Below are positions 37,451 to 50,100 of a DNA stretch of 64,000 bases, piece after piece. The stretch lies in the NCBI GenBank assembly GCA_024362935.1, contig JANCRA010000040.1, forward strand, positions 186,001 to 250,000, read 5' to 3'. How positions within the stretch are numbered: the first letter of the stretch is position 1; the number at the start of each line of letters is the position of its first letter. The notes beneath the pieces were generated by a model, which saw only the letters and a list, made by a program, of their open reading frames with translations, was not told the DNA's origin and made no database searches. Origin of the DNA: Setophaga petechia. Taxonomy: Eukaryota > Chordata > Aves > Passeriformes > Parulidae. A program made the translations under genes and the position numbers.

Positions 37451-38534
37451 TGTACTGGGTTTGTGTGGCCAGGTGTTGGTAGGGAGGAGGCCTACAGGGG
37501 TGTCTTTGGTGAGAAGCTGCTGGAAGCTTTCCTCATGTCCCAAGAGGCTACAAGGCAGATGTGCCACTGGCCAAGGCTAGGCCAGTCAGAAATGGATGTA
37601 ACGACTCTGTAATAACATATTGAGGAAGAAGAAAAAAAGAGTTGTTGTGCATATGTAACTGGGGCCAGAGAAGAGCAGGGTGAGAATATGTGAGTGGAGC
37701 AGCCCTGCAGCCCCAGAGGTCAGTGCAGAAGGAGTGGAGGAGGTGCTGCAGGTGCCAGAGCTGGGATTCCCCTGCAACCCCTGGTGCAGGTCATGGTGAG
37801 GCAGCTGTGCCCCTGCAGCCCATGGAGGTCCAAAGGGATGCAGAAATCCACCTGCAGCCCATGGAGGAGACCCATGCTGGAGCAGGTGGAAGCCAGAGAA
37901 GAGGCTGTGAACCCATGGAAGAGCCATGGTGGAGCAGGCTCCTGGCAGGGAGAGAGGCATACCCATGGAGAGAGGAGCCCATTCTGGAGCAGGCTTCCAT
38001 GTAGGGCTGGTGACTTCATGGGGTACCCGTGCTGGAGCAGCTTGTCCTTGAAGGAGTGCACGACATGAAAGAGTGACCCACATTGTAGCAGTTAGTGGAG
38101 AACTGCTCATGGAATGGTTGCTTCTCATTGGAAAAGTTCATGGAGAGCTGTCTGCCATGGGAGGAACCCCATGGTGGAGCACGTGAAGGACTCCTCTCTC
38201 TGAGCGGAGACATGATGACCATAACCTCCTTTCCCCATCTCCCTGCACCACTGGAGATAAAGCTGGGAAGGAGGGAGGGATAAGGGGAAGATATTTTTAA
38301 AATCTTGTTTTACTTTTCATTATCCTACTCTGATTTTATTAGTAATAAATTCATTTAATAACCCCTATTCCAGTCTGTTTTGCCTATGGCAGTATTTGGT
38401 GAGTGATCTCTCCCAGTCCTTATCTCTACCCATGAGCCCTTTCTTTTATTTTCTCTCCCCTGTCCAGCTGCAGAGAGGAATGAGAGAGAGGCTTTGGTGG
38501 GTGCCTGGGATCCAGCCAAGGACAACCCACTGCA
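37451..38534 (+). mobile_element. LTR of an avian endogenous retrovirus (solo, probably ERVL-like)
   Basis: Starts TGTACTGGGTTTGTGTGGCC and closes with GGATCCAGCCAAGGACAACC and CACTGCA. It includes the long-conserved block near 38312-38425 (CATTATCCTACTCTGATTTT, an AATAAA-like AGTAATAAATTC, and GTCTGTTTTGCCTATGGCAG) known from abundant songbird LTRs. Between 37690 and 38200 it has imperfect repeats around CATGGAGG and TGGAGCAG. No internal gag, pol or env sequence adjoins it and no clear target-site duplication is visible. Family assignment is from memory; the exact right end is uncertain by a few bases. Confidence 0.8.
37690..38200 (+). repeat. Imperfect short repeats inside the LTR
   Basis: CCCATGGAG, GCTGGAGCAG and related units recur at irregular spacing (for example 37818, 37858, 37876, 37910, 37968, 38030). 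They create repetitive open frames on both strands that are not genes. Confidence 0.75.
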
Positions 38535-40649
38535 CCATCCTAGAAACTGAACATAGAGTGTCTCTGATAATGTTTCTTCTACTGCAACAGCAAAGTCAAC
38601 TTCCAGTCCTACTTCCCATCAACGTCCTCTACACTCAAATCTACTCTCCTGAAGTATATTTGGGTACTTTACAACAAACACTTCTCTGAATGTTGTAGTC
38701 AATGTTACAGACATGGCTTGTAAGTTTTCTTGTGCTGGAATTCTGCTTGTGTAGCTGAGAGTGATCCAGAGTCAAATCACCTAAGCTCCTAGGTGTCTCC
38801 ATCTGTCAGCATGTCATGACCATCCTGCAAGTACCTGTAGTGATGGCATGTGATGTTATGAACACAACACTCTGTCCTTCCAGTCTGAGGAGCGATCCAG
38901 GCACCTCATCTTCTGCTCTGTTGCAGTCTGGATTTAGGTAGACAGGCCCTAAATTCTACATGCATCCCTAAGGGCATTTGTCCCCTACACCTTCTCAGAA
39001 TATTTACCCTTAGCACTGAGAACATGGGAGGAGAAGAAAATGTTGGCACTGACTTTATTTCAGAGAATAGGAGAAGTGCAGCTTCTGCATAACAGCTGAG
39101 TGATTACAGTGTTTGCCCAGTAGTGGGAGAGCTGGATCTTTCTCAAAGAGCTGAAGCCATTGCATTCACATCCTAGGAAAGTTTTCCAACCACTGCTTTT
39201 CACTGGGGTCAGAGAAGGAAACAATCCCCAAGTGAGCCACTGTGCTGCCAGGAAGGCAAGCGAAGGAGGTCAGAGAGAAAATCAGAAAGCAATGCTGGCC
39301 AAGTGGTAACAGCACACTAAGGAAGAGAGAAGATCATCTAAGAAGAGGAGACTTGGGGTGCCAGTTCATTTATTTTTTCCATTGGAAGAAAAAATGCAGA
39401 ACCAGTTTCAAAATTCAACATGTTTATGAGAAAGCTGAAATCAGAAGAAAATCCAGAAATAGAAAGCTTTTCCCACAAATGAACTTGTGTTTCTTGGAAA
39501 CTTTCTCTTTTAACTTAAGCTGCACGCTGTTTACCTTTATAATTTTTCCTTTAACTCTAGCATTCAGTCACAACATAAGGGTAAAATAGCAATCAAAGTA
39601 CATGTCCCTGTGAGGATCTGTGCCATGTGAGTAATATCCTGCGCAATGGCATATGGCTTTTATGGCATTACATGTTGTATCATTTCTTTCCCTTTTTGAA
39701 ACTGGATCTTTACATTTGCTGCATGCCACAAGATCAGCTTGCTTTCTAGTATGCTCCGTGATGGATTTGGAGACCTCCCTAAGGTGAAATTCTTCTCCAG
39801 GTTTGGGTTGTAGCCAAGTTTATTAATTTCCATGAAGCTGAAGTGATTCATGGTAATGCATTATGTACTGCTGCCGTAGTGTCTAGGAGTATTAGGCATG
39901 GCTCAGACCCACAATTTGCCTTATCAGAAAGGTAACATTTGTGTCCAAAGGCTTCCAATGCAAAATCACGCAACAACAGATGGAGTTCTCATCCTCAGTT
40001 CTTGTAGACATGGTAAAGTGGGCAGCAAGGCATGAGTCCTCTGGTGGCATTAGCAGGCTGTGTTCTGCTTCCAGTGTACTCTCCTAAACCAAGCCATTTA
40101 GCCGCTGCTCAGCTCGGTTCTACAAATTCAAAAATATGAGAGGAGGTCCTACAGTATTTTGTTCTCAAATAACCTCCTCCACATTCCTGATTCAAAGAAA
40201 GATAGCACGAAGACTCCAACACACGGCAACATCATTCATCACAAAAGAATGCAAGCACATGGCACATGGGGAAAATGTGTATAATAAATACAGCTGGAGT
40301 GCATTCCATGACAATTTGAGAGAAATGTCAGTTATGTTTATTTTTCCAACTATTTGCAAAATTTTCTTGAACACTTATTTCAAAATTGAACCAAAGATCT
40401 ACAGATCATTAACACACTGCATCTTGTTCCTTGTAAAAGCTTTTAGGTCCTGTCTACCTTCTACTGAATTTATGGGCCTTTTCCTTATTTTTTTGGATGG
40501 GAACCAGGTCTGAGAATACTACAGGGATTAAAATGTATATTGCTTTTATTTCAGAGGCAATTAGAGTCCCTTAAGATGGTATTCCAGAGGTTTTCAACCA
40601 ATTATTCCTGTATTTGGCCAATCAACTCTATTTGGAATTTCTTTGGAAA
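38535..40649. other. Intergenic sequence between the LTR and the CR1 fragment
   Basis: No recognisable gene or repeat. Short open frames here lack known motifs. Confidence 0.6.
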
Positions 40650-41330
40650 AAAGTCACCAAGCTGTTAACTGCAGCTCTTGGAGTGGGACCGTCCATCCAA
40701 TTCCTTATCCACCAAGTGGTCCATCCGTTAAATCCATGTCTCCCCAGTTTAGAAACAAGGATGTTATGTGAGGCAGTGTCAAATACTTTGTGCAAGTCCA
40801 GGCAGATGACATGGGTTGCTCTTCCCTTATGCACCAACACTGTAACCCTGTCATAGAAGGCAAACAGATTTCTCAGGCAAAATTTGCCCTTAGTCAAGGG
40901 CTGTCAGGAATCACCTCCTTGTTTTCCATGTACCTTAGCAGAGTTTGCAGGGGGAACTGCTCCATGATCTTGGTGGGAACAGAGATTCTGCTGACTGGCC
41001 CATAATTCCCTGTGTCTTCCTTATTTCCCTTTATAAAAATGGGGGTTATGTGTCCCCTCTTCCAGTCAGTGGGAACTTCACTAGCCTGCCACAACTTCTC
41101 AAATAGGATGGAAAGAGGCTTAGCCACTTCATTCACCACTTGTCTCAGGATCTGTGGATGCATTTTGCCCTGTCCCATGGACTTGTGCATCTTTATGTTC
41201 CTCAGGTGATCTTACACTTGATCTTCTCCTACAGTCAGGTGGTTCTGCATCCTCCCAGTCCCTGCCTTTGTGTTCCTTGATTTTGATGGTGTGTCTGGAG
41301 CACCTGCTGGTGAAGACTATGGCAAAGTTA
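40650..41330 (-). mobile_element. CR1 LINE internal fragment (reverse transcriptase), frameshifted
   Basis: Minus-strand translation shows the CR1 reverse transcriptase in two frames. One, 41190-40894, contains KMHPQILRQVVNEVAKPLSI, VPTDWKRGHITPIF and ISVPTKIMEQF. The other, 40897-40628, contains [36 protein letters not shown] and [10 protein letters not shown] frameshift near 40895 breaks the gene. The catalytic YADD region and the 3' UTR are absent, so this is a dead internal piece rather than a usual 5'-truncated copy. Confidence 0.92.
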
Positions 41331-42708
41331 CTGCATTAGCCATTTTAACTACAGCACTGAACTGAGTATTATTAATGCTTTCAGACCATGAATAAAAGTT
41401 ATTGAACAGAGCTGGTGTGGAAAAAAAAGTCACTGAGCAATTGCATTAACACACTACCACTGAATATCAGTCCCTTTTTGGTATTTAAAAAAAAGGTGGT
41501 AATCCCTCAAAGAGAGACCACAGTTTTTGTGGAATCATTAATAGTCTTTGAATCCATCAACTAAGAAAAAAACTGATCAAGAGAGGCTTCATACCAACAC
41601 AGTCACGACTCAGGTGGAAAGGGAGAATTGGTTAAGAGTGTGCAACAGTAACTTCAGACAAGAAACAAAACATTTCTCATAGCTCACATCCCAAGGTGAC
41701 GTAGTGCATGCTAACATTATGTCAGGGGGGATCATTCAGTTCCAGGATACTAAAGTCAATGCCAAATAATTTGCAGTATCCAAGTTTCCCAGGGCACTCA
41801 TCAAGAAAACATTGGTCTCCATCAACTGGAAAAAAATTTAAACAATTACAGTGCAAACTACAACTCTCATAGTTTACAGACCATAGTTTACAGAAACTCT
41901 TAAAGTCTACAACACAACATCCAAAAACTTGCTTATGCAAACATCATAAGTATCAACATTGAGTAAACACTCATACTTCCCCAAGTCTTAGAAAAAACAT
42001 TTTTCCTTGGAAGAGTCTAAATTTAAAAGCATCAAGACCGCAGATCTGAGAGGCTAGCACGTTATTCTGCATTAGCTCTGCCAAACTGCTGTTTGCACTT
42101 TTACTACAAAGTTAGTGGAGCAGGAAAAAAGAAATCAGAAAGGCAAAGCAAAGGAGGGCATGAAGCTAACAAAGGGTGTCTGAGAAATAAAGTTGACTTC
42201 TATCTATGATTACAATAAAAAGTAAAATTAGAAAAGCAGTTTTGACATAGCAAGATAAAGAGTGACCAAACTTTAGTCAGATATTCCAGATATTATGGAT
42301 TCTTACCTGAGGGAGAGTTCATTTTTTGCCTATTTACATTCTCACACATCTCAATTCTCCATAATTAGATTCCATGCACAACTTTATTACTCTTATTTAC
42401 TTCAGGATTACATTTGTCTTCGTAAAACCTGCCTGAATGAGTCCTGTAGATTAATTCTGTGGAAGTTCACTGCTGTGTGCACATTTGAGAAAGAAGTTCA
42501 CATGGAGATGTAAGGAATAGTTGCTCAGATGTATCTCTCCTAATTACTCTGCCTTTCAAATTTGATTTTGAAAGAGGCCTTTTGCTTTCCTTCAAGACGT
42601 GTCTTGTTGCCAGTACAGATAGGCAATCTCAAGTGTAGTTCTTGCCACGGCCAGAGATGCAAAAATCTCTAAATGCCCACATGAGGGTGAAGGCCTGAAA
42701 CAGCACCA

Positions 42709-42822
42709 GAAAAAAAAAAACAAACAAAAAAGAACAGCACAAAAACAAGCAAACAGAACAGGGAAAAAAAGAAAGCAAAACCAAAAGCAAACAATCCAAC
42801 CAAAAAACCAACCCAAAAGCAC
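42709..42822 (+). repeat. A-rich low-complexity tract
   Basis: About 110 bases of A with scattered C and G (CAAA/CCAAAA units). It produces a false hydrophobic open frame on the minus strand. Confidence 0.8.
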
Positions 42823-43310
42823 ATAAGCAAAGACTGCAACCTTCATGACATTAGTACAGACTTCAGGCAGAAAAGTTGACTATGCCATACACCTGCACTA
42901 GCTGGGCAGGTGAGAACTAATGCAGTTGCACTGAAAGAGCAAGATCTACTTGGCTTGGAGAGAATTGTGGGATTCAGTCAGACAAAGCAGCTGTGCTTGG
43001 AGGTAAAAGTGCAAACACTAATGAGGCAAAGCTCTCTACCAGCCTTTAAATAAAGGGGAACACCAGTATGTGAATAAATATTCATACTTTGGTCATGGTT
43101 AAATTTAGTCCAGAAATTATACAAGGTGCAGCAGTGTGCTGCAACAGCTTTCCAGTGAGAGTAGTGAAGAAAGAAAAAAGAACTTGTTAGGTGTTAGAGC
43201 TCTATTGTTTTATGAAAATTACTGTATATATCTCTCAGAGTAAGTGGAAGACTAATAAATGATCCAGTTTCAGAAAAGGCCTTCCACTCCAAACACATCT
43301 TCCAGAAGTC

Positions 43311-43337
43311 ATCACAATGATCACAATGATCACAATG
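43311..43337 (+). repeat. Tandem 9-base repeat, three copies
   Basis: ATCACAATG repeated three times exactly, then ATT. A short, likely variable microsatellite. Confidence 0.9.
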
Positions 43338-43863
43338 ATTCACTATTCCTTCCAGTTTCAGTAGCAGGTTTTTGGGTCAGAAATGCTAATTTAATTCTGA
43401 TGATTTATTTTTTATTTAATATTGAAAACAGCAGTTCTCCTCTTTCTCTATATTAAAATTCTCATGAAAATTCTTGAAAATGTGCTTCTTATTTTCTGAA
43501 CTAATGGCCTTACACCAGAGTTCAACTATCTTTGCAAAAGCAATACTAAATTTTCCTGTTTAGAAATTAATTGCACCCCAAATTCAACTCATAGTTCTTG
43601 CTTAGTATGACCAACAAAGGCAATCTCATAATGTCAGAGGATCTCCACCCTTTGCTCAGTTTTATGAAGCCCAGTGCCATATGGAAATTTCAGGGGATCA
43701 TGTTGCATTTAGTGCTAAGACAAGGTAAACAGTATCAGGAAAGATAGTTTAGACAAGAAAGATTGTGAATATTATGGAGAAGATTATAGGGGATAGACTC
43801 AAATATGCTGTTTTATTCAATTAGGCTCTCATCCAGTAAAGGTCTTAGGCACACATTTAACTT

Positions 43864-43883
43864 AAAAAAAAAAAAAAAAAAAA
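43864..43883 (+). repeat. Poly(A) run, 20 bases
   Basis: Followed by GCAAACAAAAAAATACCCCC; no retrogene or other retroelement body recognised to its left. Confidence 0.9.
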
Positions 43884-46800
43884 GCAAACAAAAAAATACC
43901 CCCAAGACAAGCACAGTTAGATCCAGTCTAATTTTGCCTACAGTTAAGTAAAGGGATTTCTTTGCTCAGTGAGGGCTTTCAGCACATTTGTAACCTCTTT
44001 GTTGAATGAAAGTCTTGCACAGGAGTTAATGGGAAGCAACTTTGCTGCGGTGTATGGAATTATGTCAGTTAGGCTGGGCACATAATGTGGCTTGTATTTC
44101 TCCTTGTTCTCAGTATTCTGAGTAACAGAGCCAGTTCTATTAGAGAAAGCCATTATGAAAAACCTTGACACAAAATGCTGCTGGCTTGAGAGCCTTTATG
44201 AGTGTTCTGGAGTGACTCCCAAATTTGTCTTAAACCAGGACAATGTTAAATGCATTTCAAGTTTAATAACACATTTAAGAGTTATTGAATATGTAGAGGC
44301 TTATGATTTGCTATTGATACAATTTTTTTTGTCAGAATGTGCCTTTCCTTTGAAGAGTATCTAGGTAGAAAACTGGGACAAGTCTTAACTTACCTTTTTT
44401 GTGCTTTTGTACTAGACAGTCTTCTGGGAGAAGCTGAAAGTCTCCTCACTGTATAACAGGGTCTTGCATTAGAGTTAATGTTCCTTATTCCTCTGAGTCA
44501 CATGCGCTATGCAAACCCTTGCAAATTAATGAAACATTGTTTCTGGCTGCTTAAACTGAACCTACCAACAAACTAATAGGTGGGTCTGGAGTTTGTGTGA
44601 GACCAATTCTGCAACTGAGAAATTAAAAGTCTTGTATGGTATTTACACCCCTCAGCCATGCAGAGAGTAGCCTATTTCCATAACCATTTAGTATCACCCC
44701 ACCCACATTATATGGCAGGACTGTTGTCTTTTCCCTTATTTATGTAGTGCCCCTGAACTCTTTGCTGCAGTCACCTTGCTGTATTGAAGGTCCAAAATAT
44801 GTTGACCAAATGCTTCCCCCTGGGAACAGTGGCACTGTGGATTATGTTAAGCCTCCCTGAAACTAAGGGCTGTAACCAGCTTCCATTCCCTCCACTGAGA
44901 GAAGCATAGAAAGGCACTGAGGTCCAGCTATGAAAAGCTTGTTGAAAATAAATATCCCCAGATATGAGGCACATTACTGCTCTAAAAGGCAAGCATGAAA
45001 AAGCTGAATTTATTGCAGGGCAGAGTTTGCTACATATTAAGAAGAGGAAAATTTACATTTCCATGTGAATGTGTTGCAGGATAAAAACAAAGAAAACAAA
45101 TGGAAGAAATAGAAAAGGTGTGACATGTTCAACAAGAGTGTCAAGATTTGTAGCTGATGAAGAAAGCATGGAATGCATATGAAGATAATATTGTTTGTTA
45201 CTGGATGCCTTGCTAGGAAAAAATGAATATATATTCTTTATGAACAAACATTTTTTGCAAATACTCTAGGAGCAAATGCTTAGTTTCTTCATGCATGTTT
45301 TCTTTGAACATTTTTGCTTTCTGCAACTCTGACTCCACTGATTAATAAAATAAAAGAATAATATAGATATTAATTAAATATTTTCTTCAATTCATTTACA
45401 TACAAAATTAATTGATTAGTAATTCCAATTTCCATCTTAAGGAAAACATATAACTTGAAAGAAATGCTCTCATTCTGCCAAAAAAATATTTTTTCTTATT
45501 GTTATTCTTTTTTTTGTGTGTGTGAAGTATTATGAACACTTTATAAACTAGAACAGATGAATAACATTTACTTTCAGCTATGCTGGGCTTTTGGAATTAC
45601 ATCAGCAATTCCTCCTTACTTGGTCATTTATTGCCTGAAAGCAGTTTCAGTCTTCAAGTGTTATTAAAAAGCAAAAGTTTTTTCTCTTACAAATTCAATT
45701 TGAAGTACATTAAGTCATTTAAATAGTGAATTATATGCTTGAGTATTCTTGAGCAGATTGTTTAGATGTTCTTCTATTGCCCGGTACCCTCAGTGGAATT
45801 TTATCTGTTATTGTCTGCTTTGGAAGGCTAAAATGTGAATTATGGTATCAAATAAACTGTTAATATTAATTATTTTTCAAGAATTTAGAGTGGAAATATT
45901 TACAAAGATGTTTAAAATCCAAAGGTCAATAAACAGCATAATTTTTCAATATTTTAATACCAAGCTAATTTTGCTGTTTGATTAAGAAACGCAAGGGGAA
46001 GGTGAAATACGCTTGCCAGGAATGAAATGCATTTACATTTTCCTTCCAGTTATGGTAATGGACTGACATCAGAAGCAAAAAGAAATAAACAAATGAGATA
46101 TAGTCAATTTTCTGTGAAAATGAAAAACATTTTTCTGTAATTAAATTGCTTCCCAGAGGAAATAAATTTTTCAGTTCAATGCCACAGTCTTTCATCAGCT
46201 AACATTCCCCAGTATCTACAAGAAGAGTGCTGAAACACTAAGATACTAACATTTTTAAGTATGTAAATCTGTAAGATTTTATTTGACAGAAATGAATGCT
46301 TCAATAGGAAAAAAAAAAGCTAGCTCAGCATAAAATTATTTGTATGAGCTGGTTGCTGTTCACTTTGTTTCTCAGTTTTTGTCTTCTTTCCTTGCTTTGC
46401 TACACATTGGTGAAGGAATTCACAGACACATTCTCATCATATTTCTCTGCAGGTAGAGCTACATGACGCCAAGACATGCTCATTGAGGATGACCATTAGA
46501 TCTAAAGCTTATAATTGAGTGGCATCCAATATTGAACCTATGTTTTTAGTCCTCAGTCCAAGGAGATTTAGTCCTGTATTTTCTTCCCTACCACCAGTTT
46601 CCAGGGTAGGCTGGAATGTGGATGTGCCACTGAAACTCTGATCCAATGCACTAAATGATGCAAAATTCAGGCAGTAAAAAGGAGGACAATAAGAAGTAAT
46701 GTTTTTACTCTGCTACAATGGAAAAGTATAAATAAAAAGTATGAATTTGCACCTGCAAAATCCCAGCTCCTCACATTGCTGCTGAGTAGAACATTAACAA

Positions 46801-47094
46801 GCTAACACAACTTGTCAAAACCAGGTGCTTCTTAAATTAGTTCACCAGATGCTTAACCTTCTTCCTTTGTGTCACACTATTACAGTAGAAGCCAGCAGAT
46901 TCATAAAATCATGTATTTTTATTAGTATTCAATGAATGTTTTAATTTGAGATACAGAATTTCACAGTGTATCTTCTGACATGCTGTGATACATTTCAGGA
47001 TGACATAATAAACATTTGCAAGGCATTAGAAATGCACCTACAAAAATTAAAGGCACTTTTATGTTTTTCTCAAACAAGGCTTTGGTAGCTAGTT

Positions 47095-47180
47095 TTCATT
47101 ATACCAATGTCTTCATTATACCAATGATTCAAAATACCAATGTCTTCTGTGAAAAAGACCTTTCCTTTCCTTTCCTTTAC
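47095..47180 (+). repeat. Short tandem repeats
   Basis: A 17-base unit (TTCATTATACCAATGTC-like) occurs two to three times to 47145, followed at about 47160-47179 by CTTTC/TTTCC pentamers. Confidence 0.8.
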
Positions 47181-50100
47181 CATCTTCTCAAGAAACTCAG
47201 TGAAGGACAGTAAAGGAATACTGTAGAGGTGGAAGTTGCCATGGGCAGAATGGAAGCTTCAGACAAAGTTCATCAGGGAGATCCTTCTCTTGTGTCACAA
47301 GGTGCAGAAGGGACACCCTTGCTTTCTAAACTCCTTGTCAGAAAGAAGCCTAGGTGCAGCTGGATCCAATCTTAGCCCCAGACTTGGTCAAAGGCTTATG
47401 TCTAAAGGATTACAAAATGTGTAATTGATCCTTTATAAGATTTTGTCCCACAGGATTAAGGATGGCAAACCAAATGTATTTATATGACTAAATGAATCAT
47501 CTGTCTAAATGGATGGTCGTGATGACTAGACTAAAAACCTTAATAAAAATTATTTACTACACAGATAGCTACAACTACTAGTGTAGTGCCCTCTTAATGG
47601 AAGCAGTGTTGAAGCAATGATGTTAAATTTAGCAAGATAATTATTGAGTAGAGGTTGATTTTATTCACCCAAACCCGATTGTAGGCAAATTTTGTTCAGA
47701 TTCAAGGAGAAACCTTCAGGAGTGTCCCCTTCAAGGGAGGGAAATCCACACACTCTGAGAAGGGGTATGTTAGAATATCCTCCCATTAAAAAGTGGGACT
47801 GGGCTGTCAGTCATATGTCTACAGGCCAGTAGTGTCACCTTGCTGTCACCACCAGTGTCAGCTCAGCAGCCTTAGATAAGTTATCAGTACTATAACTTGT
47901 TGATTGCTTTATCAGGAACTTTGTCTCTCACATCATCACCAGTGCCAGTTTCTGTCAGGAAACATTGCACTTCCTCAGTGTTTAACTTTGGCTGTTGAGT
48001 CTCAGCATCCTCCAGCACCAAAATCACAGTGACTCCCATTCTCCTTCCACCAGTGATAACTTTTTAAATGGGGTATTGCTCAAGCTGTTTAACCTCCAGT
48101 TAGGCAGAGCATCCTGCTACCATAGTAGATGTACTAGTACCAAGAGAGCTCTGTTTCAAGTCTACTGCAGAATCCATGAGTTCCAGCTAGTTCTACTACT
48201 CTACCAACTGCTCTTGCTACATCTGTGTCTCCTCCCCATCCTCTCTGGCATCTGCATATGGTTCCTTACCTTGATGCTGGAAAGAGATGACACTAAAAAC
48301 AAGCCACATGCCTTCTCGTCTCCCTGAGGGATCATATTCCTTAGGACAGTGCTTTTGAGCATTTGGGATTAGCAGTCTCAGGTGAGTGGAGAAGGTAGAG
48401 GCTTGCATATCTTGATACTTTTGCATAAGAGAGTGTATGAAAAACAGGTTTTGCAGCCCTTGCTTTGAGATGAAGTTCTTCTCAAGAAACACTTTGGCGT
48501 CTCAGCAAGATTGGGCAGGGAAGGATGAAAGGAAGAAGGGAAATGACTCTTGCAGCTGGAGTCACTTTAAAACCTATTGAACTGTTTCTAAGAGATTTTG
48601 TAGGATTAGTAAAAACATAAATATGTGGGTATTTTGTAGGAGTCTGAACATTATCATTTGTTGTGCTAATAGAAATATTTACCCTTTCAGCAGAAAAGTA
48701 ACTCCTGTAGCATTTTGCAGTCATCATCTTCTATGCACCAATCAGACAGGTGTGAGGGCAGCAGTCATGCCTGGATGGGAATGCTGAGCACCTGGCTGGT
48801 CGCCACATTCCCCAGGACACAAAAATAAACATCATTCCCTTAGAAGTGCTGCAACAGTTGATCACATCTTCCAGGCAAATCACATGAGTGCTGTTTGTCT
48901 ATAGTCACAACACTAAACTTAATCTCTTTAGCAAAAATCCACAATACATGTGCTTATGTGTCTATAAAGACATGTATATTTACTCAGAGTAACATCTATT
49001 TGTTGTACGCACAACCAGAGAAACCACTGTGATGCTAAATAAGAAAATTCGTCTTAAAGATCCTGATAGCATTTTATAGGTTTGTTCATTTATTTTATAT
49101 CCCACAATATTTCTAAGTATAATTATTGCAAATGTAAATGCCAATAGGAAAACGTTTTAAATCCATTTCCTTTGCTATGATTGCTGTAGCATTTATACAG
49201 TTTATTTATAAACTTCATCTTTTTAAATAAAGAACTCCCTGTTGTTTGTCATAAAATTGTTCTAATTCAACAAAGAATCTGAACCTACACAGAGAAACCG
49301 ATGTTCTTGCTGAAGAATGCTTTGATGGTTTACCTGCTGTTGTATGTAATTTCTAATTCTAGGATTCACATTTTTCTACTGAATGCCAAGATAAAATTTG
49401 ACTTTAGGTTTCTCATTGACCTTTATTCTTTGTCATTGTCTTAACTTCTGTAGAAGTTAAGAATTGGTATTTAAAATCTCTATTATTCAAAAAAAGTAAA
49501 TAACCATGTGTTTTAAGGAAAGGGTTGCTCTCATAACCTTCCTGCAGCAGGATCAAAGACAGCAAGAATGAGTTACCTGGACAGAGATGCAGAAATTAAA
49601 TAAAACCAAAACAATAAAAAGCAGAACACTCTGAGATTTTCAGCACGGCTCCACATTAGTTTACTCAGAGCATTTTACTTTCTGAAACCAAGAATAATTG
49701 GTAAAATATTAGTGTAATTTTTCTAAATCACAGCTGTTACCCTCTGTCACTTCCATTATTTTTAGCTGGCCTAGACAATGATATTTCAAAGGAGTGTCAG
49801 ACATGTACTAAAGTGTGATCAGTGCAATTCTAATTTAGCTGGCCTTTTCTCATGCTTTGATTATCAAACTACATAAATTAAAGAAACAAAAAAGAGTCAT
49901 AAACTGATGTATAACAATGACCTTTATCATTCTATATGGAAAAAATGAAAAAAAAACCCAAACATCATTTTGTAATATAACTTTAGGAGTTGGTTATTAC
50001 ATTGAACATTGTCTACTTGTTATTTCAATGAACTAAATTGAAGTAATAATTAACAATACAGCAGACTTCCTTGAAATGTCAGTTCCTTGGGGTAGCCTAG

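Noticed and set aside
37586..38128. Open frames of 100-180 codons on both strands around 37.6-38.1 kb
   Set aside because: They lie in the repetitive part of an LTR and reflect its TGGAGCAG/CATGGAG units; they match no retroviral protein.
42592..42846. Hydrophobic open frame on the minus strand (rows of Phe, Leu, Cys)
   Set aside because: It is the reverse of an A-rich low-complexity tract.
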